57,520 nt of DNA from Candidatus Borrarchaeum yapensis (GTDB taxonomy: Archaea; Asgardarchaeota; Sifarchaeia; Borrarchaeales; Borrarchaeaceae): contig JAEOSF010000020.1 in NCBI GenBank assembly GCA_016840515.1, forward strand, positions 1 to 57,520, in the 5' to 3' direction. Shown piece after piece: positions 1 to 8,668 of the stretch. The first letter of the stretch is position 1. Every line of letters begins with the position of its first letter. The notes under the pieces are model-generated. The model was not told where the DNA came from, did no database searches, and worked only from the letters and a program-made list of their open reading frames with translations. The position numbers were made by a program, and so were the translations under genes.

Positions 1-1
1 G

Positions 2-307
2 ATAATCGGACGATTGGAAATTGCTGTAATTATCGCCCTAATGCCTCATATCATGAATGCCTTCTATTTCATATCAAGTAGCGGAGGATTGAAAGAAGGC
101 AGGACTTTAAAACGCCCTACTCAAGTCTTTCCAGACGGAAAAATGGGGATAAGTCCTCACGAAGATGCTCCACTTACTCTTACACGACTGCTTCTCGCTA
201 GAGGTCCGCTTTCAGAAACCGATATTGTGAAACATCTTTGTATTCTTGGCGTCGTGTCAGCCATCTTGGCCATTATTTCGATCTTACTTATCCCCAAAGT
301 GATTTAA
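2..307 (+). CDS. UDP-GlcNAc:dolichyl-phosphate GlcNAc-1-P transferase-like (Alg7/MraY family), C-terminal part
   Basis: This is the 3' end of a gene that runs off the left edge; the frame is open from base 2 and ends at TAA 305-307. The visible part starts in a hydrophobic helix (IIALMPHIMNAFYFIS), followed by a basic loop with GGLKEG and RPTQVFPDGK, then LLLARGPLSETDIV and a final membrane helix. In the Alg7/MraY family of polyprenyl-phosphate HexNAc-1-phosphate transferases the C-terminus has the same plan: a PH-I-N helix, a cytoplasmic loop with a PT-hydrophobic-x-DG element, then GPLTE and a last helix. Such enzymes start lipid-linked oligosaccharide synthesis for N-glycosylation at the membrane. 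The catalytic aspartates lie outside the window, so the substrate is inferred from the tail only. An in-frame TTG at base 14 is an internal codon, not a start. Confidence 0.6.
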   Translation: MIGRLEIAVIIALMPHIMNAFYFISSSGGLKEGRTLKRPTQVFPDGKMGISPHEDAPLTLTRLLLARGPLSETDIVKHLCILGVVSAILAIISILLIPKVI

Positions 308-311
308 GGAT

Positions 312-566
312 GTGAAAACGATTCTTGACAAACGAATACTGGAAATTAGTGGCATTTTAATCTTTATCTGGAGTACGCTCATCGCCTTACTTCTTTTTAT
401 TGATGTGTATATTGTAACCCTCCAAGTCCCAATTGTGGGTTACTTCTGGCGTGTTCTTACGGGATTTTTAAGAACAGCTATCAGTGTCGGCTTGTTTGTG
501 ACCTGGTTACTTCTTTGGAAAACCGCCGTAGACTGGTACTTTAACCGAGTGAAATCGTTCTCCTAG
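312..566 (+). CDS. small two-helix membrane protein
   Basis: An 84-residue protein starting at GTG 312, four bases after the stop of the Alg7-like gene, so probably cotranscribed. Residues about 10-35 (ISGILIFIWSTLIALLLFID) and about 48-70 form two hydrophobic segments. A basic N-terminus and a WYFNRVKSFS tail suggest both ends face the cytoplasm. I recognise no family. The overlapping ATG at 310 is followed at once by TGA, so GTG is the only plausible start. Its position suggests a membrane role beside glycan-lipid synthesis, but that rests on context only. Confidence 0.55.
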   Translation: MKTILDKRILEISGILIFIWSTLIALLLFIDVYIVTLQVPIVGYFWRVLTGFLRTAISVGLFVTWLLLWKTAVDWYFNRVKSFS

Positions 567-602
567 AAGAAGAAGAAGTGATATCAACAAATATGTAAGA
601 TT

Positions 603-1211
603 TTAATACCTTCTCTTCATTCGGCGATAAACAATTAGACTAGATGTGATTATTATTAGAGAGATCAGCAGAATAAGAATTTTCCGTCCACAATCTATTT
701 GCGATAGGTTTGCATTCGTAGATTGTAACTTATAATCGGAGAAGATTACACCATTCCTCATGGTAACTCGGTGTTCAAAAAGAATTCCCGTGTCATAATC
801 TCTCCATATTTCTTCCTTTCCATCCCCAACGGTAGCATGACTGAAATATGTTGCCATATACCATTCGCTTTCGAACCTATAAGGCATGGTTGGCGAATCA
901 TGGAGATTCGCCGCAGGTATTATGAACGGTAGAAGGATCTCACGTCCTACCACATGAGTCAAGTTTAATTCATAAACGGTCGATGTATTTTCCACACTCT
1001 TTCTGAATTTTATGAAATATCCCTGTAGTTCCATGACTTTGATTTTCACAATTGATGAATCTGCTTCGTTCCAATAATAGTTCCAAGATGCTTCATCACC
1101 TACTTTGAGTGACCCCCACAAAGAATTATCCGTTGTATAACTGGATGTTGTGTGAAGCATGATTAATAATAATAGAATAACTGCAAGCAATCCACCTTTC
1201 CATCGTTTCAA
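603..1211 (-). CDS. secreted, C-terminally membrane-anchored protein of unknown function
   Basis: A 202-residue protein with a signal peptide (basic MKRWKG, then a hydrophobic LLAVILLLLIML core to about residue 20), an extracytoplasmic domain of about 145 residues and a C-terminal membrane helix (ILILLISLIIITSSLIVY) followed by RRMKRRY as stop-transfer. The outer part is rich in aromatic residues and beta-type segments (SWNYYWNEAD, GYFIKFRKS, YRFESEWYMATYF) and has several N-x-S/T sequons, consistent with N-glycosylation. It converges on the preceding genes, separated by about 36 bp. I recognise no enzyme motif; a surface or substrate-binding role is a guess. Confidence 0.6.
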   Translation of the reverse strand: MKRWKGGLLAVILLLLIMLHTTSSYTTDNSLWGSLKVGDEASWNYYWNEADSSIVKIKVMELQGYFIKFRKSVENTSTVYELNLTHVVGREILLPFIIPAANLHDSPTMPYRFESEWYMATYFSHATVGDGKEEIWRDYDTGILFEHRVTMRNGVIFSDYKLQSTNANLSQIDCGRKILILLISLIIITSSLIVYRRMKRRY

Positions 1212-1310
1212 CTATATCATCCTATAGGTATACGTTCATTGGATGGTTATTAGTTTTTCATCAGTTGCATCGAACAACTCTTTCATTTTAAAGTATTTTT
1301 CAAACTACAC

Positions 1311-1320
1311 TTTTTATAAA
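1311..1320 (+). promoter_or_regulatory. TATA box for the GTPase-TPR-helicase-TPR run
   Basis: TTTTTATAAA lies about 46 bp before the ATG at 1362, predicting a start of transcription near 1343-1346 and a leader of about 16-18 nt that still holds the SD-like AAGGTG at 1347-1352. Position and composition fit an archaeal promoter. Confidence 0.6.
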
Positions 1321-1361
1321 TAAAAATAGATGCTATTATATCAAGCAAGGTGTGAAGGCAA

Positions 1362-1961
1362 ATGTCTCTCAAAGTAGACATAAAGATTACTCCAGTTCAG
1401 GAAAAAAACAAATCATGTATTCAGGTAACGAAACTGTTACTTATGGGGCCAGCAGGTGCTGGAAAAAGTGCCTTTGGTGATAATCTCGAAAGAGTATTTA
1501 ATGGCGATTACAAGCCATCATTGACTGATGTCGACTGTAAATACGTTCCCACCCCTGGGATAGACTTCTATAGGATATTTTTACAGGAGGAATTTCATTC
1601 ATATGTCCTCTGGGAACTTGGAGGACAACCAATTTTTCAATCTCTTTGGAAGTTATGGTGGAATGGTGCCAAAGGCGCATTTATCGTACTTGACTCCTCA
1701 ATAATCGATGCCGATTACCTTTCACAAGTAAGAGAGCTTATTACTATAGTAGATCGCGATTTATCACTCCCTTTCATCATTTGCCTCAACAAACAGGATC
1801 TTGTTCATTCATATAACCCTAACGTCTCTACTCTGGAAAGTATTAGCGTTATGCTGGGGGTTCCTAAGGACAGAATCACACACACCAGTGTTGTTACTGG
1901 GTTTAATGTAAAAGAATCCTTTCATAGATTGGTTGATCTTATGACTGATTTCAAATATTGA
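1362..1961 (+). CDS. Arf/Ras-type small GTPase with variant G3 motif
   Basis: A 199-residue small GTPase. The boxes are: G1 P-loop GPAGAGKS (residues 29-36); a switch I Thr in YVPTPGIDF (61-69); G3 WELGGQ (84-89); G4 NKQD (143-146); G5 TSVVTG (175-180). NKQD and the GGQ after G3 resemble Arf/Rag-type proteins. The G3 aspartate of the usual DxxG is replaced by glutamate, which should change Mg2+/gamma-phosphate sensing. No myristoylation glycine and no C-terminal prenylation cysteine is seen, so membrane attachment is not obvious. It has a TATA box and SD upstream and is followed after 12 bp by a TPR gene in the same direction. Many Asgard genomes encode expanded families of such GTPases; the partner is unknown. 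Family confidence is high; switching activity is uncertain because of the Glu. Confidence 0.85.
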   Translation: MSLKVDIKITPVQEKNKSCIQVTKLLLMGPAGAGKSAFGDNLERVFNGDYKPSLTDVDCKYVPTPGIDFYRIFLQEEFHSYVLWELGGQPIFQSLWKLWWNGAKGAFIVLDSSIIDADYLSQVRELITIVDRDLSLPFIICLNKQDLVHSYNPNVSTLESISVMLGVPKDRITHTSVVTGFNVKESFHRLVDLMTDFKY

Positions 1962-1973
1962 GAGGCTGTTTCG

Positions 1974-2696
1974 ATGCTTGATGTCAATAAGGAACAAGAA
2001 AAAATGAGAATGACTGACCCGTCTAACACGGAAAAATGGTTTTCTCGGGGCGTAACTCATTGTATTAATGGCGAATATGAAAAAGCTATTCAATATTACC
2101 TTCAAGTTTTGGAAGACAACCCAACGTCGTTAAAGACGCTTATCAATATTGCTTTAACTTATGGCAAAATAGATGACAAATACTCTCGCATTATAGCAAT
2201 CGAGTTTCTACATACTGCGGCAGAACTAGATTCGCGACTGGAGTCCATTTGGAATAATATGGGCGTTTTTCACATTGAGAATGATAACATCGAGGAAGGG
2301 CTTCTTTGTCTTCAAATGGCCCGTAAGATTAATCCTTCATCATCCATCGTTTTAGGTAACATGGGGGTCGCGTATCATAAATTAAGAAAGTTTACGAACG
2401 CGATAGAGTTTTTCAATGAAGCATTAAGCATTGATAAAAACGATGCAGTAGTGTTGTTCAATAAAGGCATATCTTATGGAGAGTTAGATAATCCTAACAA
2501 GGCAATTAAATGCTACCAAGAGGCGTTAGAAATCGATCCTAATAACTCACATATATGGAACAATATAGCCATTGTATATGGGGTTTTATGCAACTCTGAA
2601 AAAGAGATTGAGTGTTACACTAAAGCATTGGAAATTGATCCTCATTACAAACTTGCAAAACTTAACTTGCTAATCGCCCGTATTAGAGATCACTAA
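1974..2696 (+). CDS. TPR-repeat protein
   Basis: A 240-residue protein made almost entirely of tetratricopeptide repeats. I count about six 34-residue units, for example WFSRGVTHCINGEYEKAIQY, NNMGVFHIENDNIEEGLLC, GNMGVAYHKLRKFTNAIEF, NKGISYGELDNPNKAIKCY and NNIAIVYGVLCNSEKEIECY, each followed by an LEIDP-type turn. TPR arrays form superhelical protein-docking surfaces, so this is probably an adaptor. It sits 12 bp after the GTPase and 15 bp before the helicase, with SD GAGGCTG ahead of ATG 1974. No enzyme domain or signal peptide is visible. Confidence 0.85.
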   Translation: MLDVNKEQEKMRMTDPSNTEKWFSRGVTHCINGEYEKAIQYYLQVLEDNPTSLKTLINIALTYGKIDDKYSRIIAIEFLHTAAELDSRLESIWNNMGVFHIENDNIEEGLLCLQMARKINPSSSIVLGNMGVAYHKLRKFTNAIEFFNEALSIDKNDAVVLFNKGISYGELDNPNKAIKCYQEALEIDPNNSHIWNNIAIVYGVLCNSEKEIECYTKALEIDPHYKLAKLNLLIARIRDH

Positions 2697-2711
2697 ATTA
2701 TTCTGAGAAAA

Positions 2712-4943
2712 ATGTCAGTCGATAACCTCAAATCCAATCATCCTGAAATAGCAGATTTCTTACAAAAAGAAGACATACGCCATCTCAGACGCTTTCAACA
2801 ACAAGCTATTGAATTTGGTCTTTTCAAAGGTAAAAATCTCTTAATAACTACACCTACTGGTTCAGGGAAAACACTTATCGGGGAGTTGGCTATCTTAAAC
2901 TCACTGTTAATGGATAAAAACAAAAAAACCTTATTTCTTGTCCCATTAAAAGCCGTAGCCAATGAAAAACACGAGGAATTCAGAAGGAAATACGGACGGA
3001 TTTTCAGTGTTCAGATCGCTACTGGTGACTACGATACCGTTCCTGAAGAACTAGCCGAAGCGAATCTGGTTGTTGCTACCTATGAACGATTTGACAGCAT
3101 TCTTCGAACACAACCGCAATGGTTGTCCGATATCACTACCGTTGTGATAGATGAAGTACATATGATTAATGAAGAGGATCGAGGTCCTCGTCTTGAAAGT
3201 GTCATTATCAGGTTGAAGGAATATCTTCCATCTGCACAGTTAATCTGTTTGAGTGCGACGGTTAGAAACTGGGAAGAGTTATCTGATTGGCTAAACAGTT
3301 TCCCCATTATATCTAATGAACGACCTGTCGATCTTCGAGTCAACATTCTTGATACACCAAGCAAATTTCACTCAATTATCCAATTGATCGAAGAAACCGT
3401 TCAAATGAAAGGTCAAGTTCTAGTATTTGTTATGACTAGGAGAGAAGCAGAATTTTTAGCCTTAAGAATAGGAGAAAGTCTCGGTTATCTCTTAAAACAT
3501 GAGGAAAGAGTAAATTTGGATGGTATATCAGAACTTTCCACTAAACTTCGCCAGTGTATGCCTAAAGGCGTCGCTTATCATCATGCGGGCTTAATCGCCA
3601 ATGACCGTAGAATCGTGGAATCCTATTTTCGCCAAGGCATTATTAAGACCATCGTCTGTACAACGACACTTGCAGCAGGCATCAACGTCCCTGCTAGACT
3701 TGTCATATTAAAGGATATCGAGTTAAAAAGACAAGATATCGTTGTCCGAAGTCTTACCTCAAATGAAATCTTTCAAATTCTAGGAAGAGCTGGTCGCCCA
3801 GGTCTTGATGAAGAAGGAATCGGTGTTATTTTAGTAAGTGATGACTCACATAAAACTCATCTTGAGGGATCTCTATACTTAAAAACATCCGAAGGTGAAA
3901 AAGTCGAACGATATGAACCAATCCTTAGCCAATTTGATGATATTTCTGCTTTGCGAGAGCAGGTACTTGTAAAGATCTATGAGAAAAAAGACATGGGACT
4001 TACTGAGGACGAACTTGTCCAATTTTTGAAAAAAACATTCTGGGCATATTTAGAACGAAGGGAAGGGAGAGATACTCTTCCTAGGTATGCTGGTAGAACC
4101 ATCAGCGAGATTATTGAGGAGGTAGAACCAAAAGAGGTATTTGAGCGGGGCAATCAATTGCTTCTTAAGACAAAATTACTTAAAATTTCAAAGAATCGAT
4201 TAGTTGGAGCAGTTGGAGACTATCTCGTCTCATTCGACGAACGGAAAGGACACTATTGTAACTGTGACTATAGAAAAAATCAAAGAATATGCCCTCATTT
4301 AGTTGCATTCGCGTTGTTTTGTGAGTCTCATCCAGAATTAGATGCATACACTAAAACGATTGTAAGAAATTCATTAGAGAAAGACATCTTCACATATCTT
4401 CACCAAGCCGAACTAATCAAAATCAAGGATGGTCGTTATTTCATCACCGATTTTGGACGGGCAGTGGTCTTGCATTACATCCATCCAGAAACCAGTCAGA
4501 CAATACACAAAGTATTGCTTAATACTCCACGTTACAACACCGAGAACATCCTACTCTTAGCGGTTAAGATTCTTACTCAGGAGTTTTCCGTTAAATATAC
4601 GGTCACTGAGTTGTTAGAGTGTTTGAGATCATGGATAGACGAACAGTCTTTCGGTGTTGTTCTTAAAACCATAGAACCTGGAGATTTCGAGTCTATCCGG
4701 TCATCATTTAACTGGATTCTTAACTCTATACTAGGCATAGGCAGGAGCATGGGTTCCTATACCGAGAATTTGTTGAAACCTATTGTCACAACACTGATGG
4801 AACGAGTAAGAGTTGGTGTCAGAGAAGATATGACCACAATTTCACCCTTTTTTGAGTACACCGACAGAGAACGACTCAGAAAGTTACACAACGAGGGAAT
4901 TAAAACAGTTGCTGATTTGCTCAATCAGAACGTATTGGTATAA
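2712..4943 (+). CDS. Ski2-like superfamily 2 helicase with SWIM zinc finger
   Basis: A 743-residue DExH helicase of the Ski2/Hel308 group. Motifs in order: Q-like RRFQQQAI (26-33); I TPTGSGKT (47-54); Ia VPLKAVANEK; Ib TYERFDS; II DEVH (147-150); III LSATV; an HHAGL element; V TTTLAAGINVPA; VI QILGRAGRPG. A winged-helix/ratchet-like region follows, then a SWIM finger around residues 515-529 (C-x-C-x8-C-x-H: YCNC...ICPH). The tail RERLRKLHNEGIKTVADLL resembles a helix-hairpin-helix. A SWIM finger inside a Ski2-type helicase is an unusual combination; SWIM domains bind DNA or protein. ATP-driven remodelling of nucleic acid is inferred. The gene is packed between two TPR genes after a small GTPase. 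Start ATG 2712 has only a weak SD. Confidence 0.88.
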   Translation: MSVDNLKSNHPEIADFLQKEDIRHLRRFQQQAIEFGLFKGKNLLITTPTGSGKTLIGELAILNSLLMDKNKKTLFLVPLKAVANEKHEEFRRKYGRIFSVQIATGDYDTVPEELAEANLVVATYERFDSILRTQPQWLSDITTVVIDEVHMINEEDRGPRLESVIIRLKEYLPSAQLICLSATVRNWEELSDWLNSFPIISNERPVDLRVNILDTPSKFHSIIQLIEETVQMKGQVLVFVMTRREAEFLALRIGESLGYLLKHEERVNLDGISELSTKLRQCMPKGVAYHHAGLIANDRRIVESYFRQGIIKTIVCTTTLAAGINVPARLVILKDIELKRQDIVVRSLTSNEIFQILGRAGRPGLDEEGIGVILVSDDSHKTHLEGSLYLKTSEGEKVERYEPILSQFDDISALREQVLVKIYEKKDMGLTEDELVQFLKKTFWAYLERREGRDTLPRYAGRTISEIIEEVEPKEVFERGNQLLLKTKLLKISKNRLVGAVGDYLVSFDERKGHYCNCDYRKNQRICPHLVAFALFCESHPELDAYTKTIVRNSLEKDIFTYLHQAELIKIKDGRYFITDFGRAVVLHYIHPETSQTIHKVLLNTPRYNTENILLLAVKILTQEFSVKYTVTELLECLRSWIDEQSFGVVLKTIEPGDFESIRSSFNWILNSILGIGRSMGSYTENLLKPIVTTLMERVRVGVREDMTTISPFFEYTDRERLRKLHNEGIKTVADLLNQNVLV

Positions 4944-4965
4944 GAAAAATGAGGTAGGGTTGATA

Positions 4966-5583
4966 ATGGCAACAGCAGAAACGTTTTATTATCAAGGAAA
5001 TGAATGTTTTGATAAAAAAGACTATGTAAATGCTATAGAATGTTATCAGAAATCATTAGAAAGAAAAAATGAGTATTTTGAGGCGTGGTTTAATAAGGGC
5101 TTGGCTCATGCAATGCTCGATGAATATGAAAATGCGCTTTTTTGTTACCGTCAAGCACTAGAACTCGATCCTGATGACCCCGATACATGGATCAATATGG
5201 GTGCTGTTTACAACAAACAAACTGATTATCATGCTGCAGTTGAATGTTATCAAAGGATTATTAATGCCAACCCAATGCACACAGAAGCATGGTATAATCT
5301 TGGAGTAACATATAAACAATTAGAAGAATATAGTCAAGCAATAATTGCTCTACAAAAAGCTATTGAGTTTGACTCCGATAATGCTGAGACGTGGTTTGCC
5401 ATGGGTAATGTCTACGGTCGTCTAGGTGCTCATTTTATGGAGATTGATTGTTATGAAAAAGTTTTGGAGTTAGACCCCGCTCACCTCTTATCACAAATCT
5501 TACTTTGTGATATTTCCGATGAGCACGCACAACAATTTGACAGACTGAAAACAGAATTGTTGTGTGATTTTTCTCTGATCTAA
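4966..5583 (+). CDS. TPR-repeat protein (second copy in the run)
   Basis: A 205-residue TPR protein. I chose ATG 4966 (MATAETFYYQGNECF) because GAGGTAGGG lies just before it and the upstream in-frame sequence overlaps helicase codons. About five repeats are visible: YYQGNECFDKKDYVNAIECY, FNKGLAHAMLDEYENALFCY, INMGAVYNKQTDYHAAVECY, YNLGVTYKQLEEYSQAIIAL and FAMGNVYGRLGAHFMEIDCY, each closed by an LELDP-like turn. It resembles the TPR gene before the helicase in repeat sequence and probably arose by duplication. It ends directly against the stop of the convergent primase-like gene, with no intervening base. Confidence 0.85.
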   Translation: MATAETFYYQGNECFDKKDYVNAIECYQKSLERKNEYFEAWFNKGLAHAMLDEYENALFCYRQALELDPDDPDTWINMGAVYNKQTDYHAAVECYQRIINANPMHTEAWYNLGVTYKQLEEYSQAIIALQKAIEFDSDNAETWFAMGNVYGRLGAHFMEIDCYEKVLELDPAHLLSQILLCDISDEHAQQFDRLKTELLCDFSLI

Positions 5584-7257
5584 TCAACGATAACACAGGT
5601 ATTCGTGATAACTTTCCGTTGGTAACGTCATCATATTGACCTGTCCGAACTTGAGTAGCATATAGATTTCATCACTCAAATTATCAGCAAGTCTTTCCAA
5701 GTCATAGCGAGTCAAGATTCCAGGATTTAACTCGTGTCGCTCAGGATATCGTTGAATCTCTTCGGCAACATACTCCAGCGTGGAATAACGTTTTACCAGA
5801 CCCCAGTCCATGAATGGTGTGTCTACCCCGCCAAGAGGTCCGCGGATGTTTCTAGATATTAGTCCAGTTTTTTTGTGTGGGGATAACGCTGTACGAAAAA
5901 CACCTTGCGGCATTGAAAGGATGTCGGTTCTGATCTTGGAATCCATCTGGTGATCCTGTGTAGAGAAGGCAATCAGGTGTGAAAATTCTTCGAGTCCCAA
6001 TTTATCGAGAATAGCCTCTGGGAGATCAGTTTCAAATTCTTCAAACATCGCTCTCGCAACTAATGCTTGTATGATAGTTTTCATCGCCATAAATTGACCC
6101 AAATACACCTTTGTAGTCTTCTTTGCGGATATCGTCGGGTCAACCTCGTAGGCAACCGTAAGATAAGGTTCGAGATCGGTGTAAATCATTCCTAGGGCAT
6201 TTGGTTCCACCCTCCAGTACATATGCATACCTTTAGCCCCTGAGAATTTTAGAGCAGGAGGCGGAATCCCAAACTTGAACACCAGCGAGAGAATCGCCTC
6301 ACAGATCTGACAATCAAGCCTCCACAGTTTACTTAAGCCCAATATGGCGCTTATCAACCATTGATTATCCAAATCAATACACACCTGTCGCAGCTTGGGT
6401 ATGTAATCAACGGCTGTTCGATTCTCACTTGGTAATGGGAGGCCCTCACATGACATATAGAAGGCAAATAGGTGATGACAACTCGTAAGGTAAATCACAT
6501 CATCGGGTTCGGTAATAGTTATCGGTTGTTTTATCCCGTCGATCCGAATATTCCTTCTTACCATAGACTCCCCATCTCGTGCCTGATCCCCAATCATGTA
6601 GAGACCTTTACATTGATCAGTTATATTCTCAGCTACATCAGGTATAAAGAAGAAATCTAATGCCTCTTCAGTACTGGATTCCTTAAGCCAGAAAGGCCAC
6701 TCTATTACTTCCACCGTTTCACCATGAAGAAATCGTTCTTTCAATCCGCCAGTTGTCTTTTGTAAATACGTAGTCTTTAATCGAGCCTCTTCAACATATT
6801 GAAATCCTAGAGGAGATATCATCAGTCTGAGAAGTATCCTAAAGACCTTTAGTGACCTATTGAATTCTCTGATCGGGATTTTGAGAACAATACTCCTTAT
6901 AAATCTGAGTTGACCAAACCATTTTGGAGCACTTATGTTAAGCGGAAAGGGATCCTTTGTGACCTCAAATACGCCACAGAGGTTGCCTTTTTGCTTAGCT
7001 AATGTCCAATAGATCTTCTCGAAGCAATTATCGACACGTTTCAATAAATCCAATACTCTACTTCGCCACCCTAACGCTTCGTTTCTGACCAAATCAGGAT
7101 TTGGATATCTCAACTTAAGAGTAGCACAAAGAAAACCGTTCTTTATTTGTGATTTATGGCGTATGATGGCGTCAATCGAACGCATCATTGCGCTTCTATA
7201 ATCTACATACAGAGTCCGTAATGCAACGTCGTATATTCGAGTAGCTCTATACGTCAT
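5584..7257 (-). CDS. divergent archaeo-eukaryotic primase (PriS-like AEP) with long N-terminal extension
   Basis: A 557-residue protein whose second half carries archaeo-eukaryotic primase landmarks: CIDLD (Asp295 and Asp297, metal-binding DxD); KFSGAKGMHMYW (Ser339, Lys342, His345: the sGxKGxH nucleotide-binding motif); and a block after about residue 439 with TDILSMPQGVFRTALSPH and KKTGL, matching the TDI..RLIR.PGSLHGKTGL signature of PriS. Typical archaeal PriS has about 350 residues; here about 280 residues precede the DxD, with no motif I know, so this is unlikely to be the ordinary replicative primase alone. AEPs make primers or act as primase-polymerases in repair. It is transcribed toward the TPR gene. 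Catalytic residues look intact, so activity is likely. Confidence 0.75.
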   Translation of the reverse strand: MTYRATRIYDVALRTLYVDYRSAMMRSIDAIIRHKSQIKNGFLCATLKLRYPNPDLVRNEALGWRSRVLDLLKRVDNCFEKIYWTLAKQKGNLCGVFEVTKDPFPLNISAPKWFGQLRFIRSIVLKIPIREFNRSLKVFRILLRLMISPLGFQYVEEARLKTTYLQKTTGGLKERFLHGETVEVIEWPFWLKESSTEEALDFFFIPDVAENITDQCKGLYMIGDQARDGESMVRRNIRIDGIKQPITITEPDDVIYLTSCHHLFAFYMSCEGLPLPSENRTAVDYIPKLRQVCIDLDNQWLISAILGLSKLWRLDCQICEAILSLVFKFGIPPPALKFSGAKGMHMYWRVEPNALGMIYTDLEPYLTVAYEVDPTISAKKTTKVYLGQFMAMKTIIQALVARAMFEEFETDLPEAILDKLGLEEFSHLIAFSTQDHQMDSKIRTDILSMPQGVFRTALSPHKKTGLISRNIRGPLGGVDTPFMDWGLVKRYSTLEYVAEEIQRYPERHELNPGILTRYDLERLADNLSDEIYMLLKFGQVNMMTLPTESYHEYLCYR

Positions 7258-7579
7258 AATTCCACCGATATCTCATATATGACTGCCCTCCTAAGTTTAG
7301 CTATAGATTTTCGACAAAACAAGGTTCTTGAAATTTTGACTTTTTAAACGCAACGGAGAGACTGCCACAAAAGTAATTAGAAATATAATACGACGCGTAA
7401 TGAACTCTGATATAATAGGACTAATCACAGATCAGCGTTTCGATAAAAACTATGTTTAATATCTTTTGGTTTTAACTTCAGAATATACGAGGATAATGTT
7501 TGAGTAACAAAGCTGACTAAAACACGAACCATTTCTAACCAAAAAACAGGTCTTCTGTGTGAAAGTAAAAATTATCATA
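7258..7579. other. intergenic region, nothing recognised
   Basis: About 320 bp of AT-rich sequence between the primase-like gene and the next leftward gene. It presumably holds the promoter of the primase-like gene. I see no open frame with codon bias, no strong inverted repeat and no RNA gene. Confidence 0.5.
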
Positions 7580-8056
7580 TCAATCAGAAACATAGTTCAC
7601 ATAGGCAACAAATAAACAAATTCCTATAAAAACATAAATCGTGTGCCATGCCTGGAGATATTCCCACCATTTCGTAAAATTCTCAACAAAACGATAATCC
7701 CATAGATAATACACCATTGCTTCTGTAATAATCGCTAAAGAGATGACAGGATACCAATCAAGTCTTTTAGCTTGTTTCTCTAAGAAGGTAAGAACAGCGA
7801 AGAACATACCAATATAGAACCCAACTCCGAGAATAATTCGAGCGATTGCCCTCATATTAATTGCCACTTCTATGTCTTCAATAAGAGGATACGTCTTCCT
7901 AAAATACAATACATCGAAGATATCGAATATATTAAGGAACCAACTGTGTCCGAAGTATTCCATCAATGATGCTGCGAGAGTAAATCCCGTAATTATTATA
8001 CCAAAAATAATAGTACGATTCATCTCGTTCTCCCATAAGACTTCTCGAAATTCCAT
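7580..8056 (-). CDS. four-helix membrane protein of unknown function
   Basis: A protein of up to 158 residues with four hydrophobic segments: TIIFGIIITGFTLAASLM, ARIILGVGFYIGMFFAVLTF, YPVISLAIITEAMVYYLW and WHTIYVFIGICLFVAYVNY. The ATG at residue 12 (position 8023, MNRTIIFG) is an equally good start, since the first eleven residues are charged and not membrane-like. No transporter or enzyme motif is seen. Both neighbours are separated by long AT-rich gaps, so it is probably monocistronic. Confidence 0.55.
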   Translation of the reverse strand: MEFREVLWENEMNRTIIFGIIITGFTLAASLMEYFGHSWFLNIFDIFDVLYFRKTYPLIEDIEVAINMRAIARIILGVGFYIGMFFAVLTFLEKQAKRLDWYPVISLAIITEAMVYYLWDYRFVENFTKWWEYLQAWHTIYVFIGICLFVAYVNYVSD

Positions 8057-8668
8057 CGCTCTTACCTTTGCTTGTTGTTAAATAGCAATATACTACCTTT
8101 ATACATTCTCCTATAGGTCTTTGGCGAGTTCTGAAGAGAGAGAATGAAATCAATTTCGCCTTAAAGACCCTTTCTTCTGATCGATTTAGTATTGCTTCCC
8201 TTTAAAATATAAACTTTCTCTGAAATGAGTGAAGATCATGTTCTTTTGAACGTATTATAATTACTTTTAAGAGTACGCTGAACGTTAGAAATAGTTTTAA
8301 AATCTTAGTTACCTCTAAGATCATAGTGGTCACAATAGGAAGAATTAGAGGTTTTCTTATCTGTATAGAACTTTGCCTACCTAGAACACTAGTAATTTCA
8401 GAATTGTATCAGGAAAGATCCTTACGAATCAGGGCAGATGATTCATTCTTAGACAAACAAAACCCCATAACAACAGAAGTTACTTAGAGAACTCGAAATC
8501 GTTGAAATACGATCATTAAATCATCATCTTTGTTTCTTAAGAGCGTTTGTGCAATATCAAATTCATATCAAAATAAAACAAATACAAATATAACTCGAGA
8601 GTTGATAATAGCATATATTTTAATATAAGAAACCTAAAACAGATAGAGTTGTAAGGAATGGTTCACTA
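8057..8668. other. long intergenic region with one inverted repeat
   Basis: About 610 bp with no convincing coding frame. ACCTCTAA (8311-8318) and TTAGAGGT (8346-8353) form an 8-bp perfect inverted repeat with a 27-nt spacer. A TATA-like run near 8610-8625 (CATATATTTTAATATAAG) probably drives the rightward YkgJ-like genes. I see nothing else. Confidence 0.4.
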
